From Roseivirga sp. (GTDB taxonomy: Bacteria > Bacteroidota > Bacteroidia > Cytophagales > Cyclobacteriaceae): a DNA stretch of 64,000 bases. The notes beneath the pieces were generated by a model that did no database searches, was not told the origin of the DNA, and saw only the letters and a list, made by a program, of their open reading frames with translations. The stretch covers positions 282,267 through 346,266 of the forward strand of contig JAAWWF010000028.1 in NCBI GenBank assembly GCA_021404565.1, read 5' to 3'. The position numbers and the translations under genes were made by a program. Numbering within the stretch: position 1 is the first letter of the stretch; every line of letters begins with the position of its first letter. This document shows positions 41,015-51,445 of this stretch, piece after piece.

Positions 41015-43366
41015 TCACTCAGCAGTGCTTCCCTCAATTTCCTTGATAAGCTCATCGTAAGTAACACCGCCATCATAGGCCACCTCCGCACGGAGTGCAC
41101 GTAGGCCATGAACTCCCTGCAGGTCTTCCAGGGCGTGGTCTTTATATCCTTTTTTGATATATCCTTTGGCAATCAGAAAGTCCAGATAGGTATGATACTC
41201 CTGTGCGTCCTGTTCCTGAGAATAGACAATGACAATACTTCCGGGACGGGTAATCCTTTCATTGGTACCTTTGATATGAGCTTTATCTACTCTTTTCTTT
41301 ATTATTTCGTATCGCGCATTATAAGCCCCTTCAACATCAAACTGTTTTTCATCCATTCGAAACTGAACGGAGATTGAGGTATTGTACACCAGAATCAATG
41401 AAGCGATCTCAATGTTGGTATCCAGTTCGGTTTGCATCGCCCTGAATTCATTTTCCATCTCACACATCACCAGCAACTGCCAGATGCGGATATTTCTGAG
41501 ATAAACCGGGTCAAAGGTTTCATCTTTTGTAATGGACTGGCCTATGTATATGTTGTACTCCACACCGTCCGTTTTATAACGCTCAAAATAGTGTGGAAAG
41601 ACGTCTTGTGCCTCTACCTGCTTTTTATCCAGATAGGAAGCCAGGCGCTGATTAATCTGATTTACGCTGGTATCGTATTTTTTGCGCTCTTCATACACCG
41701 TTTTCATTTCCGGATGAACCAATGCCTCATATTCTTCAATCAGCGGACGCACATTGCTGTTCTCTGTTTTCAGATACTCAAATACAGGATAAACATTGGC
41801 GCTAAGAAAAGCCAGTAGCTTATGCTCTGTGCCAGCAGACAGTTCTGTTTTAAGCTCTTTGATGTAAGCTTCGGTGCGATACAGCAGTTCTTCATATACC
41901 GGCATTTTGCTTTCTTCAAAGACGGTGTTAAGCACTTTATTAACCGCATTCAATTGCTTGATCAAATCAGCACTCACTGCTCTGTTTCTTCGCTCTGAAG
42001 ACCCTTTGATATCCATTTGACCATAGAGCGGGTAAAGGTTATCAAAAGCAATATCCGTGAATACCGGTTGCTCACCTTTGGCTTGCTCTGCCACAAACTT
42101 CTCTGCCTCTTCTTCAAACCTCCATTTTACCGATGGATGAATGGTGGTACACTCCTGCTGAATCACCGCTTCAATCAGATTTTGAGCTTCAGTGATAAAA
42201 CGTTTATGAGCCATGGCCAAAATGGGCATCACCATATCCAGCACCTTCAGGCTACCTTTATGCAGCTCGAACTTCTTTTTAGCCGCCAATTCCATAAAAC
42301 CCAGGAATTCTCCTTCATGCAGTATTGGCACAATGATATAACTCTGAAAACCCGATTTCAAAATCTTACGTGAAAGGCCAGTGCTCCCCTGCTTATCAAA
42401 GAACTCGGCATCAGTGACTACCAGTGGCTCTTTGCGTGAGATCAAATGCTCCACACTATAGTCACAAAGGTCAGTCGTACAATCCAGTGTTTCGCCACTG
42501 CTGAGCAGTATACTTCTGATCCCTTCCTGATCTTTTGGTACCAGCAGGTCTTTTTCCTGTGAAAGCACTCCAATGGCGAGGTCGTTATTACCCAGTAACC
42601 TGCGGATTCCCTGCTGAATCTTATCAAAAGTATCGGTAGACTTTATCAGCAGATTAGAGGTGATATTGCCCAAAGATTGATCGAAGGTCACATCCACCAT
42701 ATTCACCAGATTGAGCCCTCTCATAATCCAGCTGTTGGGTGGGAATTTCTTTTTCCAGAGCTCCATGTCTCCGAAGTTGTTGATCAACTCTTCATAATCT
42801 TCCTGATTAATTTCCACGGCCTTTTCCGTTGGGATAAACTCTGACAAATCCGCATTGATTAGCATCTTGTAAGTGCGCACCAGGCCCTGGTTCTGATTAA
42901 AGAACTCAAGGAACTGAGGGGTACCTCCGGATAAAGGAAAATGATAGTAATGCCCCAGGATAAAGAAGCAGCAATAGAGATAAAAGAGGTCTACGTCCAC
43001 ATCCTTCATGGTGAAGGAGAAATCCTCACCGGAAGCCTTTACAATACTGTCAAACCGTGTGGAGGTGTAAATAGGTTCAAAGTAGAATGGTGGAGTCAGT
43101 ATTTTAATTTCATTAGAGGTAAGTGCATCTGGGAAAAGTGCTCTGCTGAGCATTTTGATGGACTTATCATATTTAGGGAGCTCCGAAATATCTGCAATCC
43201 CATCTCTCAACTCAGGGTATTTCTCCACCTCGGCCAATAGGGTTTTGGCGTATTGGGCAGCAGCCGGGTCATCACCTTTGACTTGTATTTCCAGCGTCTC
43301 GATCAGCTTAAAAAAGCTCACCTGCATGATGGCCGGAAACTCTACTTCTTTCCCATTGTAGATCAT
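41015..43366 (-). CDS. Large cytoplasmic GAF-domain protein
   Basis: This 783-residue soluble protein has no signal peptide. It has a helical N-terminal region (residues ~1-240) and a GAF-like domain around ~260-400 (LAIGVLSQEKDLLVP, SYIIVPILHEGEFLGFMELAA). A long helical C-terminal part includes FPHYFERYKTDGVEYNIYIGQSI. No kinase, cyclase or HTH output can be seen. Architecture of this length is found in Bacteroidota as an uncharacterised GAF protein. It is a single-gene unit; the role is unknown. Confidence 0.75.
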   Translation of the reverse strand: MIYNGKEVEFPAIMQVSFFKLIETLEIQVKGDDPAAAQYAKTLLAEVEKYPELRDGIADISELPKYDKSIKMLSRALFPDALTSNEIKILTPPFYFEPIYTSTRFDSIVKASGEDFSFTMKDVDVDLFYLYCCFFILGHYYHFPLSGGTPQFLEFFNQNQGLVRTYKMLINADLSEFIPTEKAVEINQEDYEELINNFGDMELWKKKFPPNSWIMRGLNLVNMVDVTFDQSLGNITSNLLIKSTDTFDKIQQGIRRLLGNNDLAIGVLSQEKDLLVPKDQEGIRSILLSSGETLDCTTDLCDYSVEHLISRKEPLVVTDAEFFDKQGSTGLSRKILKSGFQSYIIVPILHEGEFLGFMELAAKKKFELHKGSLKVLDMVMPILAMAHKRFITEAQNLIEAVIQQECTTIHPSVKWRFEEEAEKFVAEQAKGEQPVFTDIAFDNLYPLYGQMDIKGSSERRNRAVSADLIKQLNAVNKVLNTVFEESKMPVYEELLYRTEAYIKELKTELSAGTEHKLLAFLSANVYPVFEYLKTENSNVRPLIEEYEALVHPEMKTVYEERKKYDTSVNQINQRLASYLDKKQVEAQDVFPHYFERYKTDGVEYNIYIGQSITKDETFDPVYLRNIRIWQLLVMCEMENEFRAMQTELDTNIEIASLILVYNTSISVQFRMDEKQFDVEGAYNARYEIIKKRVDKAHIKGTNERITRPGSIVIVYSQEQDAQEYHTYLDFLIAKGYIKKGYKDHALEDLQGVHGLRALRAEVAYDGGVTYDELIKEIEGSTAE

Positions 43367-43488
43367 GACATTGCGGTTTTAGGTTTGGTAACTCATCTGC
43401 ATCTCTTAACGGGACACAACTGATTCAGACAAGGTAAACGTTTGTTGACCGAATATGATTCAATTGTGTGAAAAGAAATGAGAGCATG

Positions 43489-43514
43489 AGCGGTCTCCTA
43501 ATTGAGAGACCGCT
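43489..43514. terminator. Possible terminator hairpin
   Basis: The 9-bp perfect stem AGCGGTCTC/GAGACCGCT lies 88 nt beyond the stop of the minus-strand peptidase gene. No strong T-run follows on either strand, so termination is uncertain. Confidence 0.4.
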
Positions 43515-43601
43515 ACCGTCCTCAAATGCCCAAGGCCTTGACAGTGCCGGATACTGGTTACCTTTGTCTTTCTATAAGCAGAGGTTCATTTTCAGGTCCA
43601 A

Positions 43602-45407
43602 CTACCTCGCTATTATGTGCTTAAACGATTTGAATTCGCCTGTATCAGGATTGTGCATTCTGACAACTACTACCCCAGATGGTACCTTGAGCAGGCTCAA
43701 AACGGGTTTAATATTAGTTGCCTTTGTTTCCATCAGGACTCTTCCATCGATTGAGTAAATATAAACGTTGACAGAGCTTTTGTCCGGTCCGATTTCAAAA
43801 TAATGCGAAAAATTGATCTCATCGTCCTTAGCAGCTACCGATGGAAAGATGCCAACACCTCCTCCTCCCGGAAAGCAATTTGAAGCCAGCACCGTTCCGG
43901 AAAGGGTCCTCCAGCCTGAAATGTTATTACAAGCGTCATCTTTAGCTCTGACCTTATAATACTGGCTGCTGGTTGAAGCACCTGAGACAAGAATGTTGAT
44001 AAAAGGGGTTCCTTGTCCGTTGAGGATAATTGCTCCGGTGACCTCCCATTCATAATAAGTTTCAGGATAGGGCAAATTACTACTGCTAATTGCCTGAAGC
44101 TGGATAACAGACCCAGGGCATACCTCATCAAAGTCACCAGTAATGGGGCCGTTAATTTGAATAGAAGACGGGGCTGCTACCATTCGGCCTGATGCCGTCA
44201 CCGTATGCGAATCGGTGCAAGTGGTACCTGAACCATTTTTATATGTCACACTGATGGTAGCAGATGTGCTCAGGAAGCCACAATTGGTGGATTCAACTAC
44301 CACTGCACAAGTACCCTGTTCTGATACTATTTGAAGGTTACCTGTTACACTCCAGTTAACATCGCTTATGACTGCCGAAGAGCCAACCAGTTCGAAAGTG
44401 GTTTCGCCTTTGACAAGTGTGTGATTACTGATTTGATAACCGCAACCGGTGTTATCGGGGGGGCTGACCGGAGCCTGATTTTCTACAGTACCAGGAATAT
44501 AATATATTCTTTTCAGGTCCCCGATGGGCAAGCTAACACCAGGCATATCTGGTTTAATAAAAACCGGGTTAGCACCATGAGAGCCCGTAGGCCAACTGTC
44601 CTTAAACCAATAATTAGTTCCGCTTTTCTTGTAGATAAAGATGGAATGCTCAATGTTTTGATTGTGGTAACTTTTGAATACTGCAATGACCCCTACTCCT
44701 TCATTTTTCAAAACATCTTCAATCTGCTCATGTCGTTCAGCATTGGTTGCTTTCGCTTCTTCTCTTTTATAATAAACGCTTTCACTCCATCCCGGAGGTG
44801 GAGTAAGCTTATAATGGTCCTCGGGTGTTCCAGCCACAGTCCCGGGAGTAGTCGAAAATCGCATCGGCATACTATATTCAGAATTCTCATCCCTGATATC
44901 CTCACAGGCCCCATCTGAATTGATGTGATAGTCCCCAAATGAATTCCACCAAAATGGAACGCAAAACTCGCCAGGATTGGCATTAGGTGAACTCTCAAAA
45001 TGAGCCAGTCCGGTCAATTCTTCTTTCTCGGACTCACGCCAATGAAGGTTGGGAAGCTGATTTCGATCAGGATTTTCATGACCCGGTCTGTTTTTAGCCC
45101 CTGTGTTTACCATATGCTTCAGAGTTTTTCTAATCATAACCTCATCTGCCCAATTTCCTGTACCGTCCAATACTCCACTGCTATAAAAGAGCCATTCATA
45201 GAAGTTCGTCCGGGTTGCATCAGTAGCATTGGCTCCATGTTGAATGGCTTTTGATTCCAACGCGGCAAGTGTGGCAAAAATGTAACAAGGTCCTTGTACC
45301 ACCTGATCTGTCTCATGAAGAGATACTGGCACTTCATAGGTCTGACCAAACAAAGATGTAAGGCACAGAAAATTTGCTAAGAATAAATAAAAGATAGAAC
45401 GCCTCAT
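43602..45407 (-). CDS. Secreted papain-like (C1) cysteine peptidase with T9SS sorting domain
   Basis: This is a 601-residue protein. After the signal peptide (ending SLFGQ) come an oxyanion Gln and Cys (QGPCYIFATLAALES), a His in IEHSIFIYKK, and the third position as Asp in WFKDSWPTGSHG where papain has Asn. Residues ~330-520 form Ig/PKD-like beta modules, with paired cysteines. The last ~75 residues are a type A T9SS C-terminal domain (VNVYIYSIDGRVLMET...KVPSGVVVVRM...FKHIIAR). It should be secreted and surface-anchored by the type IX system. The Asn to Asp change leaves activity open. Confidence 0.85.
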   Translation of the reverse strand: MRRSIFYLFLANFLCLTSLFGQTYEVPVSLHETDQVVQGPCYIFATLAALESKAIQHGANATDATRTNFYEWLFYSSGVLDGTGNWADEVMIRKTLKHMVNTGAKNRPGHENPDRNQLPNLHWRESEKEELTGLAHFESSPNANPGEFCVPFWWNSFGDYHINSDGACEDIRDENSEYSMPMRFSTTPGTVAGTPEDHYKLTPPPGWSESVYYKREEAKATNAERHEQIEDVLKNEGVGVIAVFKSYHNQNIEHSIFIYKKSGTNYWFKDSWPTGSHGANPVFIKPDMPGVSLPIGDLKRIYYIPGTVENQAPVSPPDNTGCGYQISNHTLVKGETTFELVGSSAVISDVNWSVTGNLQIVSEQGTCAVVVESTNCGFLSTSATISVTYKNGSGTTCTDSHTVTASGRMVAAPSSIQINGPITGDFDEVCPGSVIQLQAISSSNLPYPETYYEWEVTGAIILNGQGTPFINILVSGASTSSQYYKVRAKDDACNNISGWRTLSGTVLASNCFPGGGGVGIFPSVAAKDDEINFSHYFEIGPDKSSVNVYIYSIDGRVLMETKATNIKPVLSLLKVPSGVVVVRMHNPDTGEFKSFKHIIAR

Positions 45408-45648
45408 AGATAGGTTGTTATTACCAGAAGATAAGATTTAATAAACGACACTTGTGCAACAAGAAATCAGCGTTTCTGAACGAAAACACAACTCAAACTT
45501 CAATTGATCTAAATGAAATGAGATCTCCGTTGCAACTTATACTCCTAAAATAATAAAAAATCATCATCAAAGAAAGACACAATGTCACCCACCTATTCCT
45601 GGTTATAAATTGCTTGACATGTCATTGCCCACAATGGCGTCTTAGCAC

Positions 45649-46506
45649 CTATCTGTTTTCATTTTTAATAGACTCACTCACTTCTTTCATAATCTTATTA
45701 TTCAGTCGGATGAAGTCCATGTTATTAGCCTCTTGTGATAGAAGTAATGCTCTTCTTGTTACCTTGAGAGCTCGTTCGTTTTTGCCAAGGTCTTGAAGAA
45801 TCTGCGCCTCACGGGTTACCTGGAAAAACAGTGCGCCTTCAGACTTAGTTACATTCTGGATATACTCCAGGGCCTTATTCAAATCTGTACCCGATTCATG
45901 GAGGTAGAGAGCTGCCTGGAAATAATCAAAGTTGCTTGGGCCGGCCATAGTCCTCTCAATCGAACTTAAGATTCGGGCCTTATCGTCTACTTCTATAGGA
46001 ATTTTAATCAGGGTAGTTTCCCATTCAATTGATAGGTTAGCACTGTGTAGCGCAATATCCTGAAGGTCAATCCTGAGTGTTTCCATATGAATTCCGGTTT
46101 CCTGTACGGGTAAGCTCATGGTGAGTAATGGCTCCTTTTCCACATAGTCTGTCCAGGTACCGGTTTCATAAGCATACCAGTTTACCTGCCAGCTGCTTTT
46201 TCCGGGAATGCTGAGAAGTGTATAACTGCCTGCAGATAAAGGTTTCCCTCCAATAATCACATCGGATGAAAATGTGATCTTGGTCGCACCATTGGCCCCG
46301 GTGCGCCAGAATTCACCCTTGGGCAGGGTGCCATTTTCACCAAAAATAGCGCGTCCCCGGGTACTTGGTCTCCAATACTGAAGGCTTATAGTAGTGATTC
46401 CGACTTGCTGTGTGCTGGTGGCCAGGGGACTTAGTGCAGGGGTTTGTATCTGGGCTTGTGCCTGGAAGGACAAACAAAGAAATAGTAATAAAAATGTCGT
46501 TTTCAT
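45649..46506 (-). CDS. Secreted DUF2911 protein
   Basis: This is a 285-residue exported protein with signal peptide MKTTFLLLFLCLSFQAQAQ. The DUF2911 domain is clear: ISLQYWRPSTRGRAIFGE, LPKGEFWRTGANGATKITFS, and LSAGSYTLLSIPGKSSWQV. The C-terminal ~100 residues form TPR-like helices (FDYFQAALYLHESGTDLNKALEYI). Function of the family is unknown. Confidence 0.9.
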   Translation of the reverse strand: MKTTFLLLFLCLSFQAQAQIQTPALSPLATSTQQVGITTISLQYWRPSTRGRAIFGENGTLPKGEFWRTGANGATKITFSSDVIIGGKPLSAGSYTLLSIPGKSSWQVNWYAYETGTWTDYVEKEPLLTMSLPVQETGIHMETLRIDLQDIALHSANLSIEWETTLIKIPIEVDDKARILSSIERTMAGPSNFDYFQAALYLHESGTDLNKALEYIQNVTKSEGALFFQVTREAQILQDLGKNERALKVTRRALLLSQEANNMDFIRLNNKIMKEVSESIKNENR

Positions 46507-46634
46507 GGATCGTGGTTTTAATGAGTTTCAGGTTCTTGAGAGATTCCCAAAAGCGAATCAAAGAGAACCGTCTCAGCCCACCAAAACCTGCGACCGTTCA
46601 GAGGTGCGTATACTGTATCCGCACCACTAAAACT

Positions 46635-49373
46635 TCACTTACCCTGCCCCATCACTTCAGGGCCTATACGCTTTTTGTCCAGGTGCTTCACTCCTTCTTT
46701 CATCCATACAGGGGCCTCTGCTCCTTTTAAATGATGATCGAAGTATTGCTTCATCCGAATCTGGAAGTCCTTTTGGTTAGCTTCTTTGGATAGATGGTGG
46801 GGTTCTCCCGGATAGGACAGTAAGATCACTTCTTTACCCAGCCTACGAGCTGCAGTATAGAATTCCAGCCCCTGATTCCAATCGACCGCACCATCACTGG
46901 TTCCGTGAAGAATCAAAAAAGGTGTACTGATTTTCTGAGCATGATGTATGGGGGATTGACTGCGATAGAGCTCCATATTCTCCCAGGGGCTTACTCCCAT
47001 TCTACCCTGCGACCATTCCAGAATAGCACCATTCAGATTGCCTGAACGCTTGTATAAAACATTGTACATGCTGATCAGATTGGTCAGCGGAGCACCGGTA
47101 ACCACTGTGGCAAACATATCAGTCTGAGTAACAATGAATGAAGACTCATAACCACCCCAACTATGTCCTTGTAAACCAATGCGTTCAGGATCTGCATAAC
47201 CTTGTTTAATCACCTCCTTTACGGAGCTTGTAACATCGTCTAAAGCAGAAGAGCCGGGCTTGCCTTCATCAAATACAATATCGGGCATCAACACCAGGTA
47301 ACCATTGCTGGCATAGGTAGACATGTGTGGCCTGTCATCGTAAGTAGGCATGGAATACTGATGATGCCTTTGCGACATCTTCTCATAGAAGTATACGATC
47401 ATCGGATACTTTTTAGAAGCATCATAGTTGGCTGGTAAGGCCAGGGTTGCCTGCAGCTTATGTCCTCGTTGATCAGTATAATCAATCAGCACTCTTTTGC
47501 CCCAGAGATAGTCAGCTTGTTGGGGGTTGGCGTCTGTAATTTGCTTTGGCTTTTTAAATGACAAATCTGCCACCAAATAATTTGGAAAATCAACAAAGCT
47601 CTGCTCGGTAAATATGACTTTATCAGCTTCTTTTGCCTTTCTGATCCCACCTATCATTTTATCCTTATAACGCAGCGCTTTAGGCTTTTTTCTCGGCTTT
47701 ACCTGGTAGTAACCTGATTTCTTGGTCCGGTCTCCATAGGCAGACAGTAACAGAGGTTTGCTGAGATCTACCGTTTCAGCCTCTCTGTCCAATTGTACCA
47801 GCCTGAAACGGATACGCTGATCATTGCCGAGGCCCTGGGTCAGGTTTTCTGCTTTGTCTGAAGTAAGAGAAACCGACCAGATATCGTATTGGTTATTGAT
47901 CAATAATGAATTTCCGTCTCGGGACCAACCTGCAATGCCATAGGTTGGTTTTTCCACAGGACGATCAAAATCCTCGTTTTTGAAGCTGGTTCCTGTTTTG
48001 GCCGTCAGGTTAGTGGTTTTTCTACTCTTGAATTCGTAAGCCATTATTTCACCCTCTCTTGAAAACAGTGTCCATTGACCATCAGGAGACAGGCCCAGGT
48101 TCCAGTAAACTTTCTCTGCGATTAAGGTTTTGTTTCCTGTGCGCGTATTGATTCGGTACAGATCGGAATAGTTTGAGGGAATGCTGATATCATTTCTATA
48201 ACGGATGTCTTCCCGACCTACAGCCCATTCACTTTTGTCATTGACGCTGACATTTGGCATATCGTCATTGGCCAACCGGAAAAAAGCCTTAGTACTGAGG
48301 TTTAATACAGACAGGGATGTCGACCTGCGATCTCTGTTTGCCTGGACCATCTGGCGGGATTGTACCCGTTCGTCTTTCCAATGCCATACATCCACATTTG
48401 CCTTCAATTCATCTGCTTTCTTGAGCTTCTGTTGCTGTGTTCTGATTCCAAAGAAGAGCTGATCACCGCCTTCATTCCAAGTTATCCTGGCATACTCACT
48501 GATCACCATGCCCTCTGGGAACTGAGGGCTATCCTGTGCAGAAAAGGTGTTTTGACTTCCCAAAGCAGACATTCCAGCCGAAAGGTTTGAGGTCCAATAC
48601 ATGGTATTGTCACGTTCTACATTATCCTCTCCCTTGTTCCCGTACATAGCAGCTAGTTGGTCTCCGGCCTCATTCCAGGTGAGTTGAGCATAAGTGTGAG
48701 CACCCGTATGTAAAGGCCAGGATCGGTGGTTGCTCAGATCCATAACGTATACACCATTACCGTTGTCTCCATCGGCATCTACCAGGTAGGCAAAGAGTGT
48801 TCCTTCTTTGTTAAACGCGTAGCTCGAAACATTGCCAATGTTCAGGGTTCTGTCTCCGTTTAAATCTTTGAGGATCAAATCACTTCCCTTATGTTCGGCC
48901 TTGGCATCACCAACATTTTTGTGAATGGCAAGATAGTCCGAGGCCTTTGAAAAGCTAAAGGAGGCCGTGTTTTTCATATCATATACCGAATTGGCAACAA
49001 GGTTTACCAATCGCAGGTCGCTGGTAACTCTCTTTTTTTGCTTTCTGAGTTTTTCAGCCTCTTTTTTGGTAGGGTCTGTCAGATAAGCCAACCACCTGCT
49101 GTCCTCGGAAAAAGTTACTCTTTTGCCATTAACAGATGTATGAAGTGTATCCCCTTCAATGCTTCGCACATGAAGGGTGGCATCCCCCTCATTCGGGCTA
49201 TAGGCATAGGTCATCCACTCCCCATTGGGTGAAATAGCGGTTTCCCTGATCCTGTTCCATTGGGCATAGTCTTCCAGTGTCAGTGGTTTTTGCGATTGGC
49301 CAAAGCTGAGCTGACTGAAAATGAACAGTCCGATCAGCAGGGTTAAAAAGCGATGTTTGTTAAGTGTGCGCAT
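46635..49373 (-). CDS. Secreted S9-family prolyl oligopeptidase-like peptidase
   Basis: This is a 912-residue protein with a signal peptide ending QLSFGQ. A long beta-propeller (~residues 30-620) precedes an alpha/beta-hydrolase catalytic domain. The triad is Ser in GLQGHSWGGYESS, Asp in HGTSDGAVDW, and His in PGEPHHLSKEANQ. Such enzymes release or cleave short peptides in the periplasm. No neighbour shares its operon. Confidence 0.93.
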   Translation of the reverse strand: MRTLNKHRFLTLLIGLFIFSQLSFGQSQKPLTLEDYAQWNRIRETAISPNGEWMTYAYSPNEGDATLHVRSIEGDTLHTSVNGKRVTFSEDSRWLAYLTDPTKKEAEKLRKQKKRVTSDLRLVNLVANSVYDMKNTASFSFSKASDYLAIHKNVGDAKAEHKGSDLILKDLNGDRTLNIGNVSSYAFNKEGTLFAYLVDADGDNGNGVYVMDLSNHRSWPLHTGAHTYAQLTWNEAGDQLAAMYGNKGEDNVERDNTMYWTSNLSAGMSALGSQNTFSAQDSPQFPEGMVISEYARITWNEGGDQLFFGIRTQQQKLKKADELKANVDVWHWKDERVQSRQMVQANRDRRSTSLSVLNLSTKAFFRLANDDMPNVSVNDKSEWAVGREDIRYRNDISIPSNYSDLYRINTRTGNKTLIAEKVYWNLGLSPDGQWTLFSREGEIMAYEFKSRKTTNLTAKTGTSFKNEDFDRPVEKPTYGIAGWSRDGNSLLINNQYDIWSVSLTSDKAENLTQGLGNDQRIRFRLVQLDREAETVDLSKPLLLSAYGDRTKKSGYYQVKPRKKPKALRYKDKMIGGIRKAKEADKVIFTEQSFVDFPNYLVADLSFKKPKQITDANPQQADYLWGKRVLIDYTDQRGHKLQATLALPANYDASKKYPMIVYFYEKMSQRHHQYSMPTYDDRPHMSTYASNGYLVLMPDIVFDEGKPGSSALDDVTSSVKEVIKQGYADPERIGLQGHSWGGYESSFIVTQTDMFATVVTGAPLTNLISMYNVLYKRSGNLNGAILEWSQGRMGVSPWENMELYRSQSPIHHAQKISTPFLILHGTSDGAVDWNQGLEFYTAARRLGKEVILLSYPGEPHHLSKEANQKDFQIRMKQYFDHHLKGAEAPVWMKEGVKHLDKKRIGPEVMGQGK

Positions 49374-49674
49374 GACTTGAGGAATAAGAAAGGTTTTGTT
49401 TGAAGGGCCTGATGACCTGTGTGAATATAATAGATATTCATATGAAGCTTATCAGCTATTTGATACGTGGTTTACTCTGCTTATTCCCTGGTCATTTTTT
49501 TCATTTCACACTTATGAGAGAGCATTTTAGGAGCCAAAAATCACTTAAAACTATATTCGATTTGGTCAAAAGCAAGTCTTTAATTTTTTACAATCATCTC
49601 ATGAATTCCAAGTCCATATTTGATACTGTATAGCGGGTCAGAAAATGTAACCATACAAATCAATCCACATCGAT
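49374..49674. other. Intergenic stretch with no gene seen
   Basis: This is 301 bp of A/T-rich sequence between divergent genes. A 77-codon frame within it has no family features. It presumably holds promoters for the S9 peptidase gene and the 49675 gene, but I see no exact TAnnTTTG box near either start. Confidence 0.45.
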
Positions 49675-50148
49675 ATGAAAGGCAGAAGTTCAATCATCAT
49701 ATTTTTAATAATCATGGCAAATCACATCTCACTAATTGCACAAACTAGAACTGATAGCCTGGCCATTGAGCAGGCTGGTAAAGACTATGTCGAAGGATGG
49801 GCGACCGGTAACTTGGATAGAATACGCAAAGCAGTTTCGCCTGAATTGGTGAAACGCATCGTCAGTTCCGATACTGAGGGCCTCAGCTATATTTCCGATA
49901 TGAGCGCATCCCTACTGCTGATGGCGGCAAAAGCAAACATCGGGGGAGTCGATAAAAGGGTTCCGGATTTTGAGCCTGACAAGGAGTTCAAAGTCAAGGT
50001 TACGATTCACGATATCAGTGGACCAAATGCCATGATTAAAGTCGTCAATACGAAGTATGGTTTTTTCGATTACTGCCATTTGTCAAAGGTTAATAAGGAG
50101 TGGAAAATTATAAATGTCCTATGGGATTGGTTACCTAAGGACGAATAA
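49675..50148 (+). CDS. Secreted NTF2/lumazine-binding-like protein
   Basis: This is a 157-residue exported protein with signal peptide ending SLIAQ. The NTF2-like alpha+beta cone is seen in IEQAGKDYVEGWATGNLDRIRKAVSPELVKR at the start and FDYCHLSKVNKEWKIINVLWDW at the end, as in the putative lumazine-binding (Lumazine_bd_2) group. The ligand is unknown. It is a single-gene unit. Confidence 0.85.
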   Translation: MKGRSSIIIFLIIMANHISLIAQTRTDSLAIEQAGKDYVEGWATGNLDRIRKAVSPELVKRIVSSDTEGLSYISDMSASLLLMAAKANIGGVDKRVPDFEPDKEFKVKVTIHDISGPNAMIKVVNTKYGFFDYCHLSKVNKEWKIINVLWDWLPKDE

Positions 50149-50355
50149 GGCCTGTATAGCACTGATAACTTCATTATGGGCACTTTAGACGAGTCGAATC
50201 TGTTGATTGATTTGCTTGTAAGCCCATGTCATTTTTTCGTTCGGTTATAACCCAATCCTCATGCCCGAGGGAGCATCAAATAAATTATTTCGAGTTTAAT
50301 TTTTTACAATCGATTGACTCATCAGTTTAGCAGCTTTGCATAAAAAAGATCATCA

Positions 50356-50763
50356 ATGGAAGATATGTATATAAATCATTGGGCAGTGTTATCTGCCGCG
50401 GTATTCAACTTAATACTCGGGGCAATCTGGTATTCTCCCACCCTGTTTTATTCGGCCTGGAAAAGTGCGAACAACCTGTCTGATGACGATTTAAAGGGAC
50501 AAAAACCGGCAAAGGTCTATGGACTCTCCTTTCTGCTGAGCCTGATCATGTGTTATAACATGGCTATGTTTTTAGGAGAAGAATCAACGGACTGGATTTG
50601 GGGGCTCAGCGCAGGATTTCTTACTGGTTTTGGCTGGGCAGCCGTCATTTTTATAGTGATTGCTTTAAGTGAAATGAGGTCTCTAAAGTACATATTAATC
50701 AACTCGGGCTTCATCATTCTTTACTTCACTTCAGTTGGCCTGATCATCGGCTTATGGAGATAG
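50356..50763 (+). CDS. DUF1761 membrane protein
   Basis: This is a 135-residue protein with four predicted membrane helices. The family start NHWAVLSAAVFNLILGAIWYSPTLFYSAW is very clear and GFGWAAVIFIVIALSEMRSLKYILIN follows. Function is unknown. A CAGCTTTG box 14 nt upstream of the ATG could be the -7 element. Confidence 0.9.
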   Translation: MEDMYINHWAVLSAAVFNLILGAIWYSPTLFYSAWKSANNLSDDDLKGQKPAKVYGLSFLLSLIMCYNMAMFLGEESTDWIWGLSAGFLTGFGWAAVIFIVIALSEMRSLKYILINSGFIILYFTSVGLIIGLWR

Positions 50764-50834
50764 TAAAAATCGCCTCTTTCATATCCCTGTTTGCAAATTG
50801 GCTGATATAATATTCAAGACACAAAGACGACCAT

Positions 50835-51353
50835 ATGGCTATATTATCAAAACAACAACTTTATTTAACAGTGTTCTTCCTCATTTTTCTTGCTACTAAG
50901 GCAAATTCTCAGGGTGAACAAATGAAGGCATTTGAAAATCTAATAGGCGGAGAATGGGTCACAACACCGAAGGCTGCCGGAGGCCTCCAAAGCAAATCAG
51001 TGAGCAAATTTGAATGGGGGCTCAATCGCAAGATCATCAAATCCAAATACTACAACCACGACCCGAAGACCTTTGAGTTCGGGTTACGGAACGAAGGAAT
51101 ACGTGCCCATAACGCCTCTGATTCGACTATTGTCTTTTATGAATTCGACAGATTCGGGGGTATTACGGAGGGCACAGTTTTAACGGAAGGTCAAAACCTC
51201 CATTATGAATACGACTATCACGGAGAGCTAAAACTGCGTGATACCTGGAAATTTATAGATAAAGACAATTACTCATTGACCGTTGGTGTTTGGAAAGATG
51301 GGAAATGGGAGAAAAAATATCATGAGGCCTTGGTAAAAAGAGTGCCGGATTAA
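50835..51353 (+). CDS. Secreted DUF1579-like lipocalin-type protein
   Basis: This is a 172-residue exported protein; the signal peptide ends TKANSQ. FENLIGGEWVTTPK opens a small beta-barrel domain, and LHYEYDYHGELKLRDTWKFIDKDNYSLTVGV is typical of this lipocalin-like group. It is followed by an AraC regulator and could be its target. Function is unknown. Confidence 0.7.
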   Translation: MAILSKQQLYLTVFFLIFLATKANSQGEQMKAFENLIGGEWVTTPKAAGGLQSKSVSKFEWGLNRKIIKSKYYNHDPKTFEFGLRNEGIRAHNASDSTIVFYEFDRFGGITEGTVLTEGQNLHYEYDYHGELKLRDTWKFIDKDNYSLTVGVWKDGKWEKKYHEALVKRVPD

Positions 51354-51445
51354 CTAAACATCGGTAAGCAAAACTCATGGCCGATTTAAGAAATGCCGCT
51401 CAATGAATAAATCGTTAACTTATCGGGAATAGTAACCATTTCTGC

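Noticed and set aside
46603..46625. GGTGCG/CGCACC hairpin as terminator of the S9 peptidase gene
   Set aside because: No T-run on the minus strand.
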